Virus record (IMG/VR): IMGVR_UViG_3300045119_000066
Location: 1 to 48,728 of that record
Reading direction: 5' to 3' (one strand)
Length of the DNA stretch: 48,728 bases
From: a virus
Part shown: positions 39,422 to 46,576 of the stretch, in pieces
Position numbering within the stretch: position 1 is the first letter of the stretch
Layout: every line of letters starts with the position of its first letter
Notes under the pieces: generated by a model
Databases searched by the model: none
What the model was told of the DNA's origin: nothing
Seen by the model: the letters and a program-made list of their open reading frames with translations, nothing else
Translations under genes and position numbers: made by a program

Positions 39422-40696
39422 ATGAAAGTCGCGACCATGACCACCGCCGAGCTTGAGGCCCGCCTTGGGCCTCGCGGCGCATTTCGCACCACAAAAGACA
39501 ATCGCTGGGACGTCCGCAAATGGCTCACGGCACAGGGGTTCAAGTCGACGTTTGTGAATCACCTGTCATATGCCGACCTTGCAGCGGCTTACAACGACAC
39601 GACTGGGACGACGTTGCAGACCCTCAAGGCGCAGGAAGCCCGGGGCGATACGCCGTTCAATCAAGCGGCGGAAGAGGGCGCAGTCTTTGAACAGGACGAG
39701 CCAAACTTTGCGCTTGAGCCAACCCGGGAGAATGTTCCCCCGGCTATTTCTAAGCCGACTCACGTCCAGACAGCGCCCGACGTCGCGACCATTGCCGAGA
39801 TGCTGGCGAAGCTTTTCGCCCAGCAAAACCGGCCAACCTTGGACGTCGACGCCGTACGCCAGATCGTGAAAGACGAGGTTCAAGGTCTCAAGCCCCGGCC
39901 CATCCAAGTCACGGTCAATGAAGGCCCCGCAGTCATGATTGACGAGCGGGTAAACCCCATCTTTGACCGCGTCTTGAAGGAAGTGGCGTCCGGCCAGAAC
40001 GTGCTTCTGGTAGGCCCCGCTGGGTGCGGCAAATCCCACCTTTGCGCCCAAATCGCCCGCGCACTAAAGGCGGATTTCGGCGCAATTCATGGCACGTCTG
40101 GCGTCTCTGAATCGGCTTTGACTGGCTGGCTCCTCCCGAGCGATGGCGGGAAATTCGAGTATGTCCCGTCGCGCTTTGTCGAGCTTTACGAAAAAGGCGA
40201 GTCGCTGTTTTGCTTCGATGAATACGACGCTTTCGACCCTAATATGATGATGGTCGCTAACGGCGCATTGTCGAACGGTCACCTCCACATTGCCCACCGT
40301 CGCGAAATGCCATCGACCAAGCGCGGGAACAACGTGCGGATCATGGCGACCGCGAACACCTACGGCACCGGAGCGAACCCGCTTTACACGGCGCGGAACG
40401 CAATGGACGGCGCTTCCAATGACCGCTGGCTGATGATCCCAATGGATTATGACCGCGACTTGGAGGCCGACATTGGCAAGGCCGCAGGACTGACAGTAGG
40501 CGAAATGTCCGACCTGTGGGCCTTGCGCGACAAGGTGCGGGAGGCTGGCTTGCGCCGCATCATCTCAACCCGGGCTTTCCAGAAGGCCGCGAAAATGAAG
40601 GGCAACGGCACCGACTGGAAAACCATCAAGTCTTCGCTGGTCGAAGGCTGGTCGAAAGACGAAAAGGCCAAGGTTGGCATGGCGGTGCAATCATGA
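39422..40696 (+). CDS. MoxR/CobS-type AAA+ ATPase
   Basis: A 424-residue AAA+ ATPase from ATG 39422; the longer frame to 39302 runs back over the promoter. Walker A is GPAGCGKS at 198-205, Walker B is LFCFDEYDA near 262-270, and sensor 1 is IMATANTYG. The N-terminal 150 residues are a variable helical adaptor. MoxR/CobS ATPases act as chaperones on a partner with a VWA domain, and the next gene, overlapping by four bases, has such a domain. Similar pairs occur in other large alphaproteobacterial phages; their substrate is not known. Confidence 0.88.
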   Translation: MKVATMTTAELEARLGPRGAFRTTKDNRWDVRKWLTAQGFKSTFVNHLSYADLAAAYNDTTGTTLQTLKAQEARGDTPFNQAAEEGAVFEQDEPNFALEPTRENVPPAISKPTHVQTAPDVATIAEMLAKLFAQQNRPTLDVDAVRQIVKDEVQGLKPRPIQVTVNEGPAVMIDERVNPIFDRVLKEVASGQNVLLVGPAGCGKSHLCAQIARALKADFGAIHGTSGVSESALTGWLLPSDGGKFEYVPSRFVELYEKGESLFCFDEYDAFDPNMMMVANGALSNGHLHIAHRREMPSTKRGNNVRIMATANTYGTGANPLYTARNAMDGASNDRWLMIPMDYDRDLEADIGKAAGLTVGEMSDLWALRDKVREAGLRRIISTRAFQKAAKMKGNGTDWKTIKSSLVEGWSKDEKAKVGMAVQS

Positions 40697-41508
40697 GCCG
40701 CCAGCCCCTAGGCGATGGCCGATACGACAGCGTTTCCGAGTTCATTGCGGACGCCAGCGCGGACGCCGTGAACAGCGAGAACCAACCCCTCGTGCGGCAA
40801 TTCATCGAGGAGCGGCGCGGGGAATGGTACGGCGCTGGTTGCCGTACCGGCGCGGATGTTGACCACCTCGTCAATACCGGCTGGCAGGAAGGCCGGAAAA
40901 AGACCGACGCCTTCCTAGCCAAGCTGGAGTCAATCGAGCTTGCGCCGCGCGATATGCGGCGCAGGGTTCATCGTACCGACTTTGGCGATCACCTCGACAT
41001 TGGCGACGTCTACGCCGGACGCATCCAGACCGCTTGGACCGTTGCCCGCCGCAAGACGGGCTTCGGACCCCAGCGCATCGACCTTTGCGCGAACATGATT
41101 TGCTACGGCATCGAAGACGCCGACGTCCTGTTCTGGCGAGGAGCCGCCGCAGTCGCGCTTTGCGACAAGCTGGAGAACGCAGGCTACATGGTGCGCCTCG
41201 TGGTTGGCTTCGGAGACGTTGGCGACCGCATATCGTGCCGCGTGACCGTGAAAGATTACGGTATGCCGATGGACCTATTGACCGCGTCGTCCGTGGTCCT
41301 GCCGGGATTCTTTCGGGCAATCGGTCACCGCTGGATATGCTCGCACGATCCCAAGCGGCGCAGCCAAGGCGGAATCAGTGTCGGCCAGAGCCTCGTGGAC
41401 CCGGGCGAGATATTCCTAAGCCACGAAATCCGCAGCGAGCGAACCGCAAAGGAACAGGTCGAAAAGATCATAAGGAAGATCGACGCCACGGCTATCGAGG
41501 CCGCGTGA
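40693..41508 (+). CDS. VWA-like partner of the AAA+ ATPase
   Basis: A 271-residue protein whose ATG overlaps the ATPase stop. After a helical N-terminus (SEFIADASADAVNSENQPLV), the central part follows a VWA-like fold: RIDLCANMICYGI where DxSxS would be, then VLFWRGAAAVALCDKLENAG and YMVRLVVGFGD. The metal-site motif reads D-x-C-x-N instead of D-x-S-x-S, so metal binding may be lost. Genes of this pairing usually remodel a protein complex; here the target is unknown. Confidence 0.7.
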   Translation: MSRQPLGDGRYDSVSEFIADASADAVNSENQPLVRQFIEERRGEWYGAGCRTGADVDHLVNTGWQEGRKKTDAFLAKLESIELAPRDMRRRVHRTDFGDHLDIGDVYAGRIQTAWTVARRKTGFGPQRIDLCANMICYGIEDADVLFWRGAAAVALCDKLENAGYMVRLVVGFGDVGDRISCRVTVKDYGMPMDLLTASSVVLPGFFRAIGHRWICSHDPKRRSQGGISVGQSLVDPGEIFLSHEIRSERTAKEQVEKIIRKIDATAIEAA

Positions 41509-41509
41509 T

Positions 41510-41581
41510 TGCAGCCCTTGCACCCAGCCGCAGAGCTGGGTGCAAGAACGGCAATCCTGCCGAACCGGAGAAAAGACCATG
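41510..41581 (+). ncRNA. Double-hairpin leader RNA, copy 1
   Basis: TGCAGCCC directly after the stop of the VWA gene, then hairpin 1 (41518-41528 with 41535-41545, 11 pairs), then hairpin 2 CGGCA-ATCC-TGCCG (41549-41562), then CGGAGAAAAGACC and ATG 41579. It aligns with copies 2 and 3; stem 1 differs in sequence but keeps pairing. Likely a cis-acting leader RNA. Confidence 0.65.
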
Positions 41582-41776
41582 AGAACCGCGACCGTTGGAA
41601 TCCAGAAGGCCCGAGACGCAGACCGCCAGCTAAAATGCGAGACGGTCTACATGCTGGGGCAGCTCGACAAATACATCGCGAGAAATTACGGCCCGCGTTG
41701 CGAGGAGCACGAGGCAGGTTGCCCCGTGTGCGAAATGTGGGCGCGATACGACTCAATCAAAAACTACACCGCTTAA
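41579..41776 (+). CDS. Small zinc-binding-like protein
   Basis: A 65-residue protein from ATG 41579, which follows leader RNA copy 1. It has a helix (KARDADRQLKCETVYMLGQL) and CEEHEAGCPVC, a C-x2-H-x3-C-x2-C cluster likely to bind zinc. Unrecognised otherwise. Confidence 0.65.
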   Translation: MRTATVGIQKARDADRQLKCETVYMLGQLDKYIARNYGPRCEEHEAGCPVCEMWARYDSIKNYTA

Positions 41777-41799
41777 CCAGACAGAACGGAGAAAGACCA

Positions 41800-42039
41800 A
41801 TGTTCAAATGGGACCATCGAATCGTGAAGACCGCCGAGGGGTTCACGCTGGCCGAGGTTAGCTATGGCGAGGACGGCAAGCCGTTCGCGCACAATGCGCC
41901 CTTCCTTTACGGCGAGTCCGTGGACGAAATGAAGACGCTGGCCGCGCGACTGCTGATCGCGACCGGCGAACCAGTGATCGACTTTACCGGCGCGGAGCCG
42001 GTAGAGAATCCCGCCCTCACCCCCGTCTACCTGTTCTAA
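41800..42039 (+). CDS. 79-residue unknown protein
   Basis: From ATG 41800 after CGGAGAAAGACCA. A small alpha/beta protein (FKWDHRIVKTAEGFTLAEVS, then MKTLAARLLIATGEPVIDF). It has no hairpin leader; the space before it is only 23 bases. Unrecognised. Confidence 0.65.
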   Translation: MFKWDHRIVKTAEGFTLAEVSYGEDGKPFAHNAPFLYGESVDEMKTLAARLLIATGEPVIDFTGAEPVENPALTPVYLF

Positions 42040-42053
42040 TCGGAGAAAAGACC

Positions 42054-42158
42054 ATGTTGGAATATGCAAACGAAATCGCCGCCAGCCTTGGGGCGCTTGG
42101 ATTCTGTGTCGGCGCGATTGCGCTCCTTTGGGCACACATCGAGGACGCCGCATCATGA
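42054..42158 (+). CDS. 34-residue single-helix membrane peptide
   Basis: ATG 42054 after CGGAGAAAAGACC encodes MLEYANEIAASLGALGFCVG then AIALLWAHIEDAAS and TGA. One hydrophobic helix, and the stop overlaps the next ATG (42155). The strong ribosome site and coupling support it. Too short for most gene finders. Confidence 0.65.
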   Translation: MLEYANEIAASLGALGFCVGAIALLWAHIEDAAS

Positions 42159-42361
42159 CCCGCTTTAGCAAACTCAATCCCGACGGCACCGAGTCAGACG
42201 TCCGGATTATCAGGCAAGCCGACATGCTGGCTTGTCCGCATTGCATCATGATGCCCGAGCACTACCGCAAGGACGGCACCTGCAAATGCGACGACGCGGG
42301 CGAGTCGATCATGGCGGACTGGGGCTATCACTGGAACGAGACGCTGGCCCGCTGGCTCTGA
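42155..42361 (+). CDS. Small Cys/His protein, possible zinc binder
   Basis: A 68-residue protein with ATG 42155 overlapping the membrane peptide's stop. It has CPHCIMMPEHYRKDGTCKC: two Cys, a His and two Cys that could hold zinc. It ends DWGYHWNETLARWL. Leader RNA copy 2 begins immediately after its stop. Confidence 0.65.
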   Translation: MTRFSKLNPDGTESDVRIIRQADMLACPHCIMMPEHYRKDGTCKCDDAGESIMADWGYHWNETLARWL

Positions 42362-42432
42362 TGCAGACCATGCGCCACGCCCCAGCGCGGCGCATGTGCG
42401 GCAATCACGCCGAAAACGGAGAATAGACCATG
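42362..42432 (+). ncRNA. Double-hairpin leader RNA, copy 2
   Basis: TGCAGACC follows the stop at 42361, then hairpin 1 (42370-42376 with 42389-42395, seven pairs), then hairpin 2 CGGC-AATCAC-GCCG (42399-42412), AAAA, then CGGAGAATAGACC and ATG 42430. Compared with copy 1 the first stem is shorter and differs in sequence but is still fully paired. Confidence 0.65.
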
Positions 42433-42660
42433 AGTATCTTTGCGAAGAGGCACTACGAGTCCGTGGCGCTGGCAATGCAGAAGACCTACCCGGGCAGCCG
42501 GGACCCCGGGGGATTGCTGGCATGGAACGACGTCCGAGCCGTCATGTCCGACACGTTCAAGGCCGATAACTACAAATTCGACCGCGAGCGATTCTTGTGG
42601 GCCTGCATCCCCGGGCGCAATGCGAGGGCGCGGACCCAGCACCTCAGAGCCGCAGAATGA
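42430..42660 (+). CDS. 76-residue unknown protein
   Basis: From ATG 42430 after leader RNA copy 2. Helical (HYESVALAMQKTYPG, AWNDVRAVMSDTFKADNYKF) and ends basic. The stop overlaps the next ATG. Layout resembles small phage proteins of unknown role. Confidence 0.65.
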   Translation: MSIFAKRHYESVALAMQKTYPGSRDPGGLLAWNDVRAVMSDTFKADNYKFDRERFLWACIPGRNARARTQHLRAAE

Positions 42661-43010
42661 ACCGCCGAGCCATCATAGGCGCGGCGCTGGGAGCCACGGC
42701 AGCAATCGTTGCCGTGGTTGCGTTGTCGACCGTGGCGGTTAAATCCCCGGCCCTGCTGGCGACGATCAAGAACACGCCGCCGCCGTTCAGCATGGAGGAC
42801 TTCAGACGGGACGCCGAGCGGGAGCGGTTAAGCCACATGGGAGCCGAGCCGCGAAAGCACGAGCCACCGCACGAGGACACCGCGCCGCCGTTGCGTGAGT
42901 TGCCATCGCGGCAAGCCACGCCACCGGCAAAGCCTCGAGTCCCGCAAATCCGGCCCATGCCGGACTTCGCACCCAAGCCAAAACCCAAGACGGCTGGCTG
43001 GGACATCTGA
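42657..43010 (+). CDS. Membrane-anchored proline-rich protein
   Basis: A 117-residue protein with ATG 42657. Residues 4-28 form an uncleaved signal-anchor helix (AIIGAALGATAAIVAVVALS). The rest is proline- and charge-rich and ends KPKPKTAGWDI, which would reach into the periplasm like a spanin or TonB-type linker. It could be part of lysis or superinfection exclusion. Last gene before the terminator at 43021. Confidence 0.65.
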   Translation: MNRRAIIGAALGATAAIVAVVALSTVAVKSPALLATIKNTPPPFSMEDFRRDAERERLSHMGAEPRKHEPPHEDTAPPLRELPSRQATPPAKPRVPQIRPMPDFAPKPKPKTAGWDI

Positions 43011-43020
43011 AAAAGACCAG

Positions 43021-43051
43021 ACCCCCGGGACATCCCCGGGGGTTTGCTTTT
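43021..43051 (+). terminator. Strong intrinsic terminator
   Basis: ACCCCCGGG, loop ACATC, CCCGGGGGT (nine pairs), then TTGCTTTT. It lies 11 bases after the stop at 43010 and ends the ATPase run. Confidence 0.85.
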
Positions 43052-43157
43052 CCGGGCAAAAGACCCGGCACCCTGAAACCGGCGGTAAGCCCCTGAAAAG
43101 ACTGGCAAAAGACCGGCTCCGGCGGCGACCCGGCGCGGCCCGGGCAAGGTCTCCGCC

Positions 43158-43224
43158 GAACGGGCAGGGAGATTCAGTCAGCGAGAATTTCGTAGTCGGA
43201 ACGGGCAGATAGATTCAGTCAGCG
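43158..43224. repeat. Two 26-base direct repeats
   Basis: Copies at 43158-43183 and 43199-43224, differing only at GG against AT near the middle, 41 bases apart start to start. Shared core is GAACGGGCAG and AGATTCAGTCAGCG. They may be binding sites or the trace of a small duplication. Confidence 0.7.
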
Positions 43225-43233
43225 CAAAACGAA

Positions 43234-43263
43234 AAGCCCGGGCCAACTCAAAGGCCCGGGCTT
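43234..43263. terminator. Bidirectional intrinsic terminator
   Basis: AAGCCCGGGCC (43234-43244), loop of eight, GGCCCGGGCTT (43253-43263), eleven perfect pairs. T-rich runs flank both ends (CTATTTT rightward; TTTTCGTTTT leftward). It stops the leftward sorting-signal gene transcript and backs up the terminator at 43021. Confidence 0.85.
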
Positions 43264-43377
43264 CTATTTTGGACCCCTCGCAGGGTGTGGCGTTGTCGGT
43301 CAGGGAAGCGTTCGGGTTCCTTGGCTTAAACGACCTACGAGGGGATAACGGAGCGGTTAGTAATGATGGACGCCCCG

Positions 43378-44166
43378 CTATGCTGTGACGCGCGTGTCCC
43401 AAGCAGTTTTAGTATTCCGTCTGCGCCTTGTCACGAGGCCGAAGGCTGCCATCACGCTGCCAAAGAGCCACACGGCTCCCGGGATCGGCGTGGTGTCAAC
43501 GAGCTGCGGCGTGACCACAAGGTCATTGGATGCCGCCGTCCCGACGAAGCCACCGGGGTTTGGTCCCGACAGCTCCTCGAAGAAGCCGACGATCACGCTC
43601 CCGGCTGGCAGGTTCGCGCCAAACAAGAACTCGTTGAGCAGCGTCGAGCCACCACCCTGACCATCGAGTGTGATGTTCGGAATGGTGATCTTGAAGCCCT
43701 CGTAGTTCCCGGTAAAGCCCGGGTCTTGCAGCGGTGTGCCGACAGACAGATTCGCGAAGTTGTCGGTCGGTGAGTAGCTGCCCGCGTTCGGCAGACCAAG
43801 GTACGTCGCAATGCTCGCGCCGTCTGCGGCGTTGAGCAAAGCGGCGATCTTGAGCGCCAGCAACAGCGAGCCACCGTTGTCGGTCAATCCCGGCAACACG
43901 AACGTCGGCAGGTTGATTTCATTGGTGGGGACGAACACGCCAATGGTCAGATTGCCGGTCGCTGGCCCGGGGGCGATCTTCCACCCGAAGCCGAGGTTCG
44001 ACAGCGGCGTGAACGAGCCGTTGTCGTTTTGAGCACAGCCGCCCGATGTTCCTGTGCAGGAGTAGCTGATAAGCGGGTCGAGCGGGTCGAAGGTTTCGGC
44101 TTTCGCCATCCCAGCGCCCGCCAGCAGCGACGTAGCTGCCAGTATTCCAAGCAGTTTCTTCATCAT
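43378..44166 (-). CDS. PEP-CTERM/VPLPA-type exported surface protein
   Basis: A 262-residue protein with a signal peptide (MKKLLGILAATSLLAGAG, cleavage near AKA-E), a beta-rich middle, and a C-terminal sorting signal: TPIPGAVWLFGSVMAAFG then LVTRRRRN, that is a P-x-P motif, a membrane helix and an Arg cluster. This is the layout of PEP-CTERM/VPLPA-CTERM proteins, cut by a host exosortase and linked to extracellular matrix or envelope. ATG 44166 follows CGGAGACG. It is unusual in a phage and may be a lysogenic-conversion or host-surface gene. A bidirectional terminator ends it. Confidence 0.8.
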   Translation of the reverse strand: MMKKLLGILAATSLLAGAGMAKAETFDPLDPLISYSCTGTSGGCAQNDNGSFTPLSNLGFGWKIAPGPATGNLTIGVFVPTNEINLPTFVLPGLTDNGGSLLLALKIAALLNAADGASIATYLGLPNAGSYSPTDNFANLSVGTPLQDPGFTGNYEGFKITIPNITLDGQGGGSTLLNEFLFGANLPAGSVIVGFFEELSGPNPGGFVGTAASNDLVVTPQLVDTTPIPGAVWLFGSVMAAFGLVTRRRRNTKTAWDTRVTA

Positions 44167-44206
44167 CGTCTCCGTTTGAGTAGACAGGTAGTTCTATACC
44201 GGATTC

Positions 44207-44749
44207 TCAGGCTGCGGTCTCGCGGGGGACGAGCGTCACCTCGTTCTTTTCGACGACTGCCCGAGGCCGATGCTTGACGCCGAGCCGCACGATGCGGGTC
44301 TCGTTTGGTCTGTTACGCTTACTGACCGTGTGCTCTCCGGCCTTGATGCGCCGGTAGCGAGCTTTGTTGAGCTTCGAGCGATGCGCGAGAGTACGCCCAG
44401 CGGTCGGAGCGGACAGCTTGACCGTGGTCTTTACCTCTCCCCGATGCGTGTCGAAGTAATCACGGACACGGGCAGCCGCCGCCGAAATCGTGAAGTGCAG
44501 CGCATGGGCGCGGCGTATCGCGGTCTCGCGGAAGACAAGGTAGGCGTCCTTGCCGGAGCCGATGTAGGCACCGAGGACAAGAGGATCGCGCCGCGCACCG
44601 AGCGCGACGAGACAGCCGTACGGGTCTCCGATCACAGCCTTTTTGCAGTCCTTCTTGTAGACCGGAATCGTGTAGTCGTACGGGGCTTCAAACAGGGGGT
44701 ACTTAACCCCTTCTGGCGTCACATAAAAACGCCGCAGCTTCTTCTTCAT
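44207..44749 (-). CDS. Basic unknown protein
   Basis: A 180-residue protein from ATG 44749 after GGAGAAGGACC. It has a mixed N-terminal domain (GVKYPLFEAPYDYTIPV, YKKDCKKAVIGDPYGCLVAL) and a strongly basic C-terminal half (RYRRIKAGEHTVSKRNRPNE). It could bind nucleic acid, but no family is recognised. It is upstream of the sorting-signal gene on the same strand. Confidence 0.65.
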   Translation of the reverse strand: MKKKLRRFYVTPEGVKYPLFEAPYDYTIPVYKKDCKKAVIGDPYGCLVALGARRDPLVLGAYIGSGKDAYLVFRETAIRRAHALHFTISAAAARVRDYFDTHRGEVKTTVKLSAPTAGRTLAHRSKLNKARYRRIKAGEHTVSKRNRPNETRIVRLGVKHRPRAVVEKNEVTLVPRETAA

Positions 44750-44800
44750 GGTCCTTCTCCTGTTTTTGGGACACGCGAGGGGAGCATGGGGAAATTACAG

Positions 44801-44820
44801 TGTCAAGCAACACCTTGATG
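44801..44820. promoter_or_regulatory. Second operator-like dyad, TGTCAAG-N6-CTTGATG
   Basis: Same half-site and six-base spacer as the operator at 993-1012, with the last two bases changed (TG for CA). It lies in the gap between the leftward gene at 44749 and the rightward promoter at 44848, so one repressor could act on both. Confidence 0.5.
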
Positions 44821-44847
44821 CAGTCCCGTTATCCACTGACGACAGGC

Positions 44848-44875
44848 TTGACAAACAATACGCGCGAGCTATTGT
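44848..44875 (+). promoter_or_regulatory. Promoter for the 44908 gene run
   Basis: TTGACA (44848-44853), 16-base spacer, TATTGT (44870-44875). A perfect -35 box and a 4-of-6 -10 box, 33 bases before ATG 44908. Confidence 0.6.
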
Positions 44876-44907
44876 AATTTTGTGAAATTCAACAACGGAG
44901 AGCGACC

Positions 44908-45354
44908 ATGCTGAAAATCGAAGACGTCATGAAACACAAGGCCCAGCGGCAGGCGATCAAAGGATTCCTGATTGATCCGAAGACCCTGCAAATCACCGAG
45001 TTTACCCTGCCCGGGAAGAGCCGGGACAATCTGAACGCAATGTATAAGGCCATCGGTTGCGAGCTGGTCGAGGTCGTGTACCTCAATGCCAAGCGCGACG
45101 GTGTCTTTGTGGACGAGGAGGGTTTGCTGAAAAACCCGACCGAGTTCTTCTATATCGAGGGAACCCACCAACCGCTCGCTGGTCGCGGAGTCGTTGTCGG
45201 GTGCGACGAGGAGGGCGAGACAGTCAGTGCCCAAGCCGTCACCCTTGATTGGCTGCGAGCGAACACCGCGTTCGTGAAGCACCTTCATCCCGGCGTACTG
45301 GCGATAGCATCGCCGGAAAAACTTGTGGAGAAAGTGGAAAAGTTCTTCGCGTAG
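44908..45354 (+). CDS. DUF3846-like protein
   Basis: A 148-residue protein from ATG 44908 after CGGAGAGCGACC. The pattern GFLIDPKTLQITEFTLPG, a Y/VEVV strand, VFVDEEGLLKNPTEFFYIEG, then PLAGRGVVVGCDEEGETV matches DUF3846 proteins of phages and plasmids, whose job is unknown. First gene of the rightward run. The stop is followed by leader RNA copy 3. Confidence 0.72.
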   Translation: MLKIEDVMKHKAQRQAIKGFLIDPKTLQITEFTLPGKSRDNLNAMYKAIGCELVEVVYLNAKRDGVFVDEEGLLKNPTEFFYIEGTHQPLAGRGVVVGCDEEGETVSAQAVTLDWLRANTAFVKHLHPGVLAIASPEKLVEKVEKFFA

Positions 45355-45364
45355 AACAGCGGTA

Positions 45365-45445
45365 TGCAGCCCATGCGGTCCCGGCCCCGTCCCCAGTCCA
45401 ACGGGACCGCATGTACGGCAGACTGCCGACGGAGAAAAGACCATG
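45365..45445 (+). ncRNA. Double-hairpin leader RNA, copy 3
   Basis: TGCAGCCC shortly after the stop at 45354, then hairpin 1 (45373-45383 with 45402-45412, 11 pairs, 18-base loop), then hairpin 2 CGGCA-GAC-TGCCG (45416-45428), then CGGAGAAAAGACC and ATG 45443. Both stems are fully paired. Confidence 0.65.
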
Positions 45446-45586
45446 AAGACCAAGACCAAGTGCAAATGGTTTCTGCTTTGCGACAACCCCGCCACCACCA
45501 CGCAATCCCATCCAGTGCTGGGCGAGGTCCCGATCTGCGAGCGTTGCGCCGAGTGGTACAAGCGCATGAAGGAGCCACGGTCATGA
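45443..45586 (+). CDS. 47-residue zinc-ribbon protein
   Basis: From ATG 45443. CKWFLLCDNPATTTQSHP and VPICERCAEWY give a C-x5-C...C-x2-C zinc knuckle. Small proteins of this type occur in rhizobial phages. The stop overlaps the next ATG. Preceded by leader RNA copy 3. Confidence 0.7.
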   Translation: MKTKTKCKWFLLCDNPATTTQSHPVLGEVPICERCAEWYKRMKEPRS

Positions 45587-46089
45587 CCTTGCGAGAGAGG
45601 CTGACCGAACAGGCTGATTGCTGGGGCCAGATGGGTGTCCCGTCGTTGCTGGAGCGGTTCGTGCTCCGCAACGGCAGGGAGTTCACGCCAGCCAAGCGGA
45701 TAGGCCGCAAGCGCCGAGCAAAGATGTGCTTCTCGAACTCCACTGACTTCGTCATCCAGAAAAGACAGGGCACCTACGTCGAGGGCTACGCGCTCTCGCT
45801 CAAGTTTCCGCTCATGCCAATCCACCATGCGTGGGTCACGATGGACGGAGACGACGCAATGGACCTGACGCTCAACGCGGAAGACTACGAGTATTTCGGA
45901 GTCGTGTTTGACAACCTCACACTGAAGTCAGAGCTTCTGAAGCTGAAGCGATACGGGTTGCTCGACACCGGCTTCGGCCTCAATCACGAGCTGATGTTCA
46001 AGCTCGACCCCGAGCTGGAGCACATTTGCCGGAAGATCATCGACTCACGACCACGGAGGAAAGACCATGAGCAAAGAGCTGCTGGATAG
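45583..46089 (+). CDS. Unknown protein
   Basis: A 168-residue protein from ATG 45583, overlapping the zinc-ribbon gene's stop. Mixed alpha/beta with an acidic middle (VTMDGDDAMDLTLNAEDYEY) and a basic end. It overlaps the next gene by 23 bases. Unrecognised. Confidence 0.65.
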   Translation: MTLRERLTEQADCWGQMGVPSLLERFVLRNGREFTPAKRIGRKRRAKMCFSNSTDFVIQKRQGTYVEGYALSLKFPLMPIHHAWVTMDGDDAMDLTLNAEDYEYFGVVFDNLTLKSELLKLKRYGLLDTGFGLNHELMFKLDPELEHICRKIIDSRPRRKDHEQRAAG

Positions 46090-46576
46090 GCTGGGCGTCG
46101 ACCCAGCGACCGTCGTCGAGACGCGCAAGCAACAGGGCAAGGATTACCACGCCGCCACGTTCGACGCCTGCGGCAAGATCATCGAGCAGGCGCTCGACTA
46201 CGCGAAAGAGCTGGGCTTCGGCAATGCCACGAAGCTCTACATCATGCAGGGCGCGACCGAGCCGGGGCTGTTTGCGGTGGCCATGTGCGTCACCTACCCG
46301 CCCGACATTGCCAAGTGCAAGCCCCATCAAATGCCGTTCGACAGCGTCCTCTTTGCGGCGCTGTTCACGGCGTTGTCCTCTGACTGTGTGAACGACACCA
46401 AGCCGAAGCACTACGTCGGCAGGGAAATGGAAGCGGCGCACAAGATGTTCTACGCGCTGACCGGCAGGGTATTCCGTGACTGCTTCATCGAGACGTGCTC
46501 GTGCGCCAACTGCAAGGCGCGGCGGAAGATTCACGGCATCAAGTTCAATCCCGACAAAGAGGGCAGGTGGCTATGA
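46067..46576 (+). CDS. Unknown Cys-rich-ended protein
   Basis: A 169-residue protein from ATG 46067 after CGGAGGAAAGACC. The fold looks alpha/beta (AATFDACGKIIEQALDYAKE, TKLYIMQGATEPGLFAVAMC). The end has CFIETCSCANCKARRK, a likely zinc site. Unrecognised. Confidence 0.65.
   Translation: MSKELLDRLGVDPATVVETRKQQGKDYHAATFDACGKIIEQALDYAKELGFGNATKLYIMQGATEPGLFAVAMCVTYPPDIAKCKPHQMPFDSVLFAALFTALSSDCVNDTKPKHYVGREMEAAHKMFYALTGRVFRDCFIETCSCANCKARRKIHGIKFNPDKEGRWL

Larger units (their letters stand above)
43011..43377. other. 367-base non-coding region with two terminators and repeats
   Basis: No gene. From left to right it holds a terminator (43021-43051), four AAAAGAC words within about 100 bases of 43010, two 26-base direct repeats (43158-43183 and 43199-43224), a bidirectional terminator (43234-43263), and long-range arms CCCCTCG/CGAGGGG around 43274-43346. 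It insulates the rightward run from the leftward sorting-signal gene. Confidence 0.6.

Noticed and set aside
43178-43402. 74-residue minus-strand frame in the terminator-rich gap
   Set aside because: It runs through the bidirectional terminator and both repeats and has no ribosome site.
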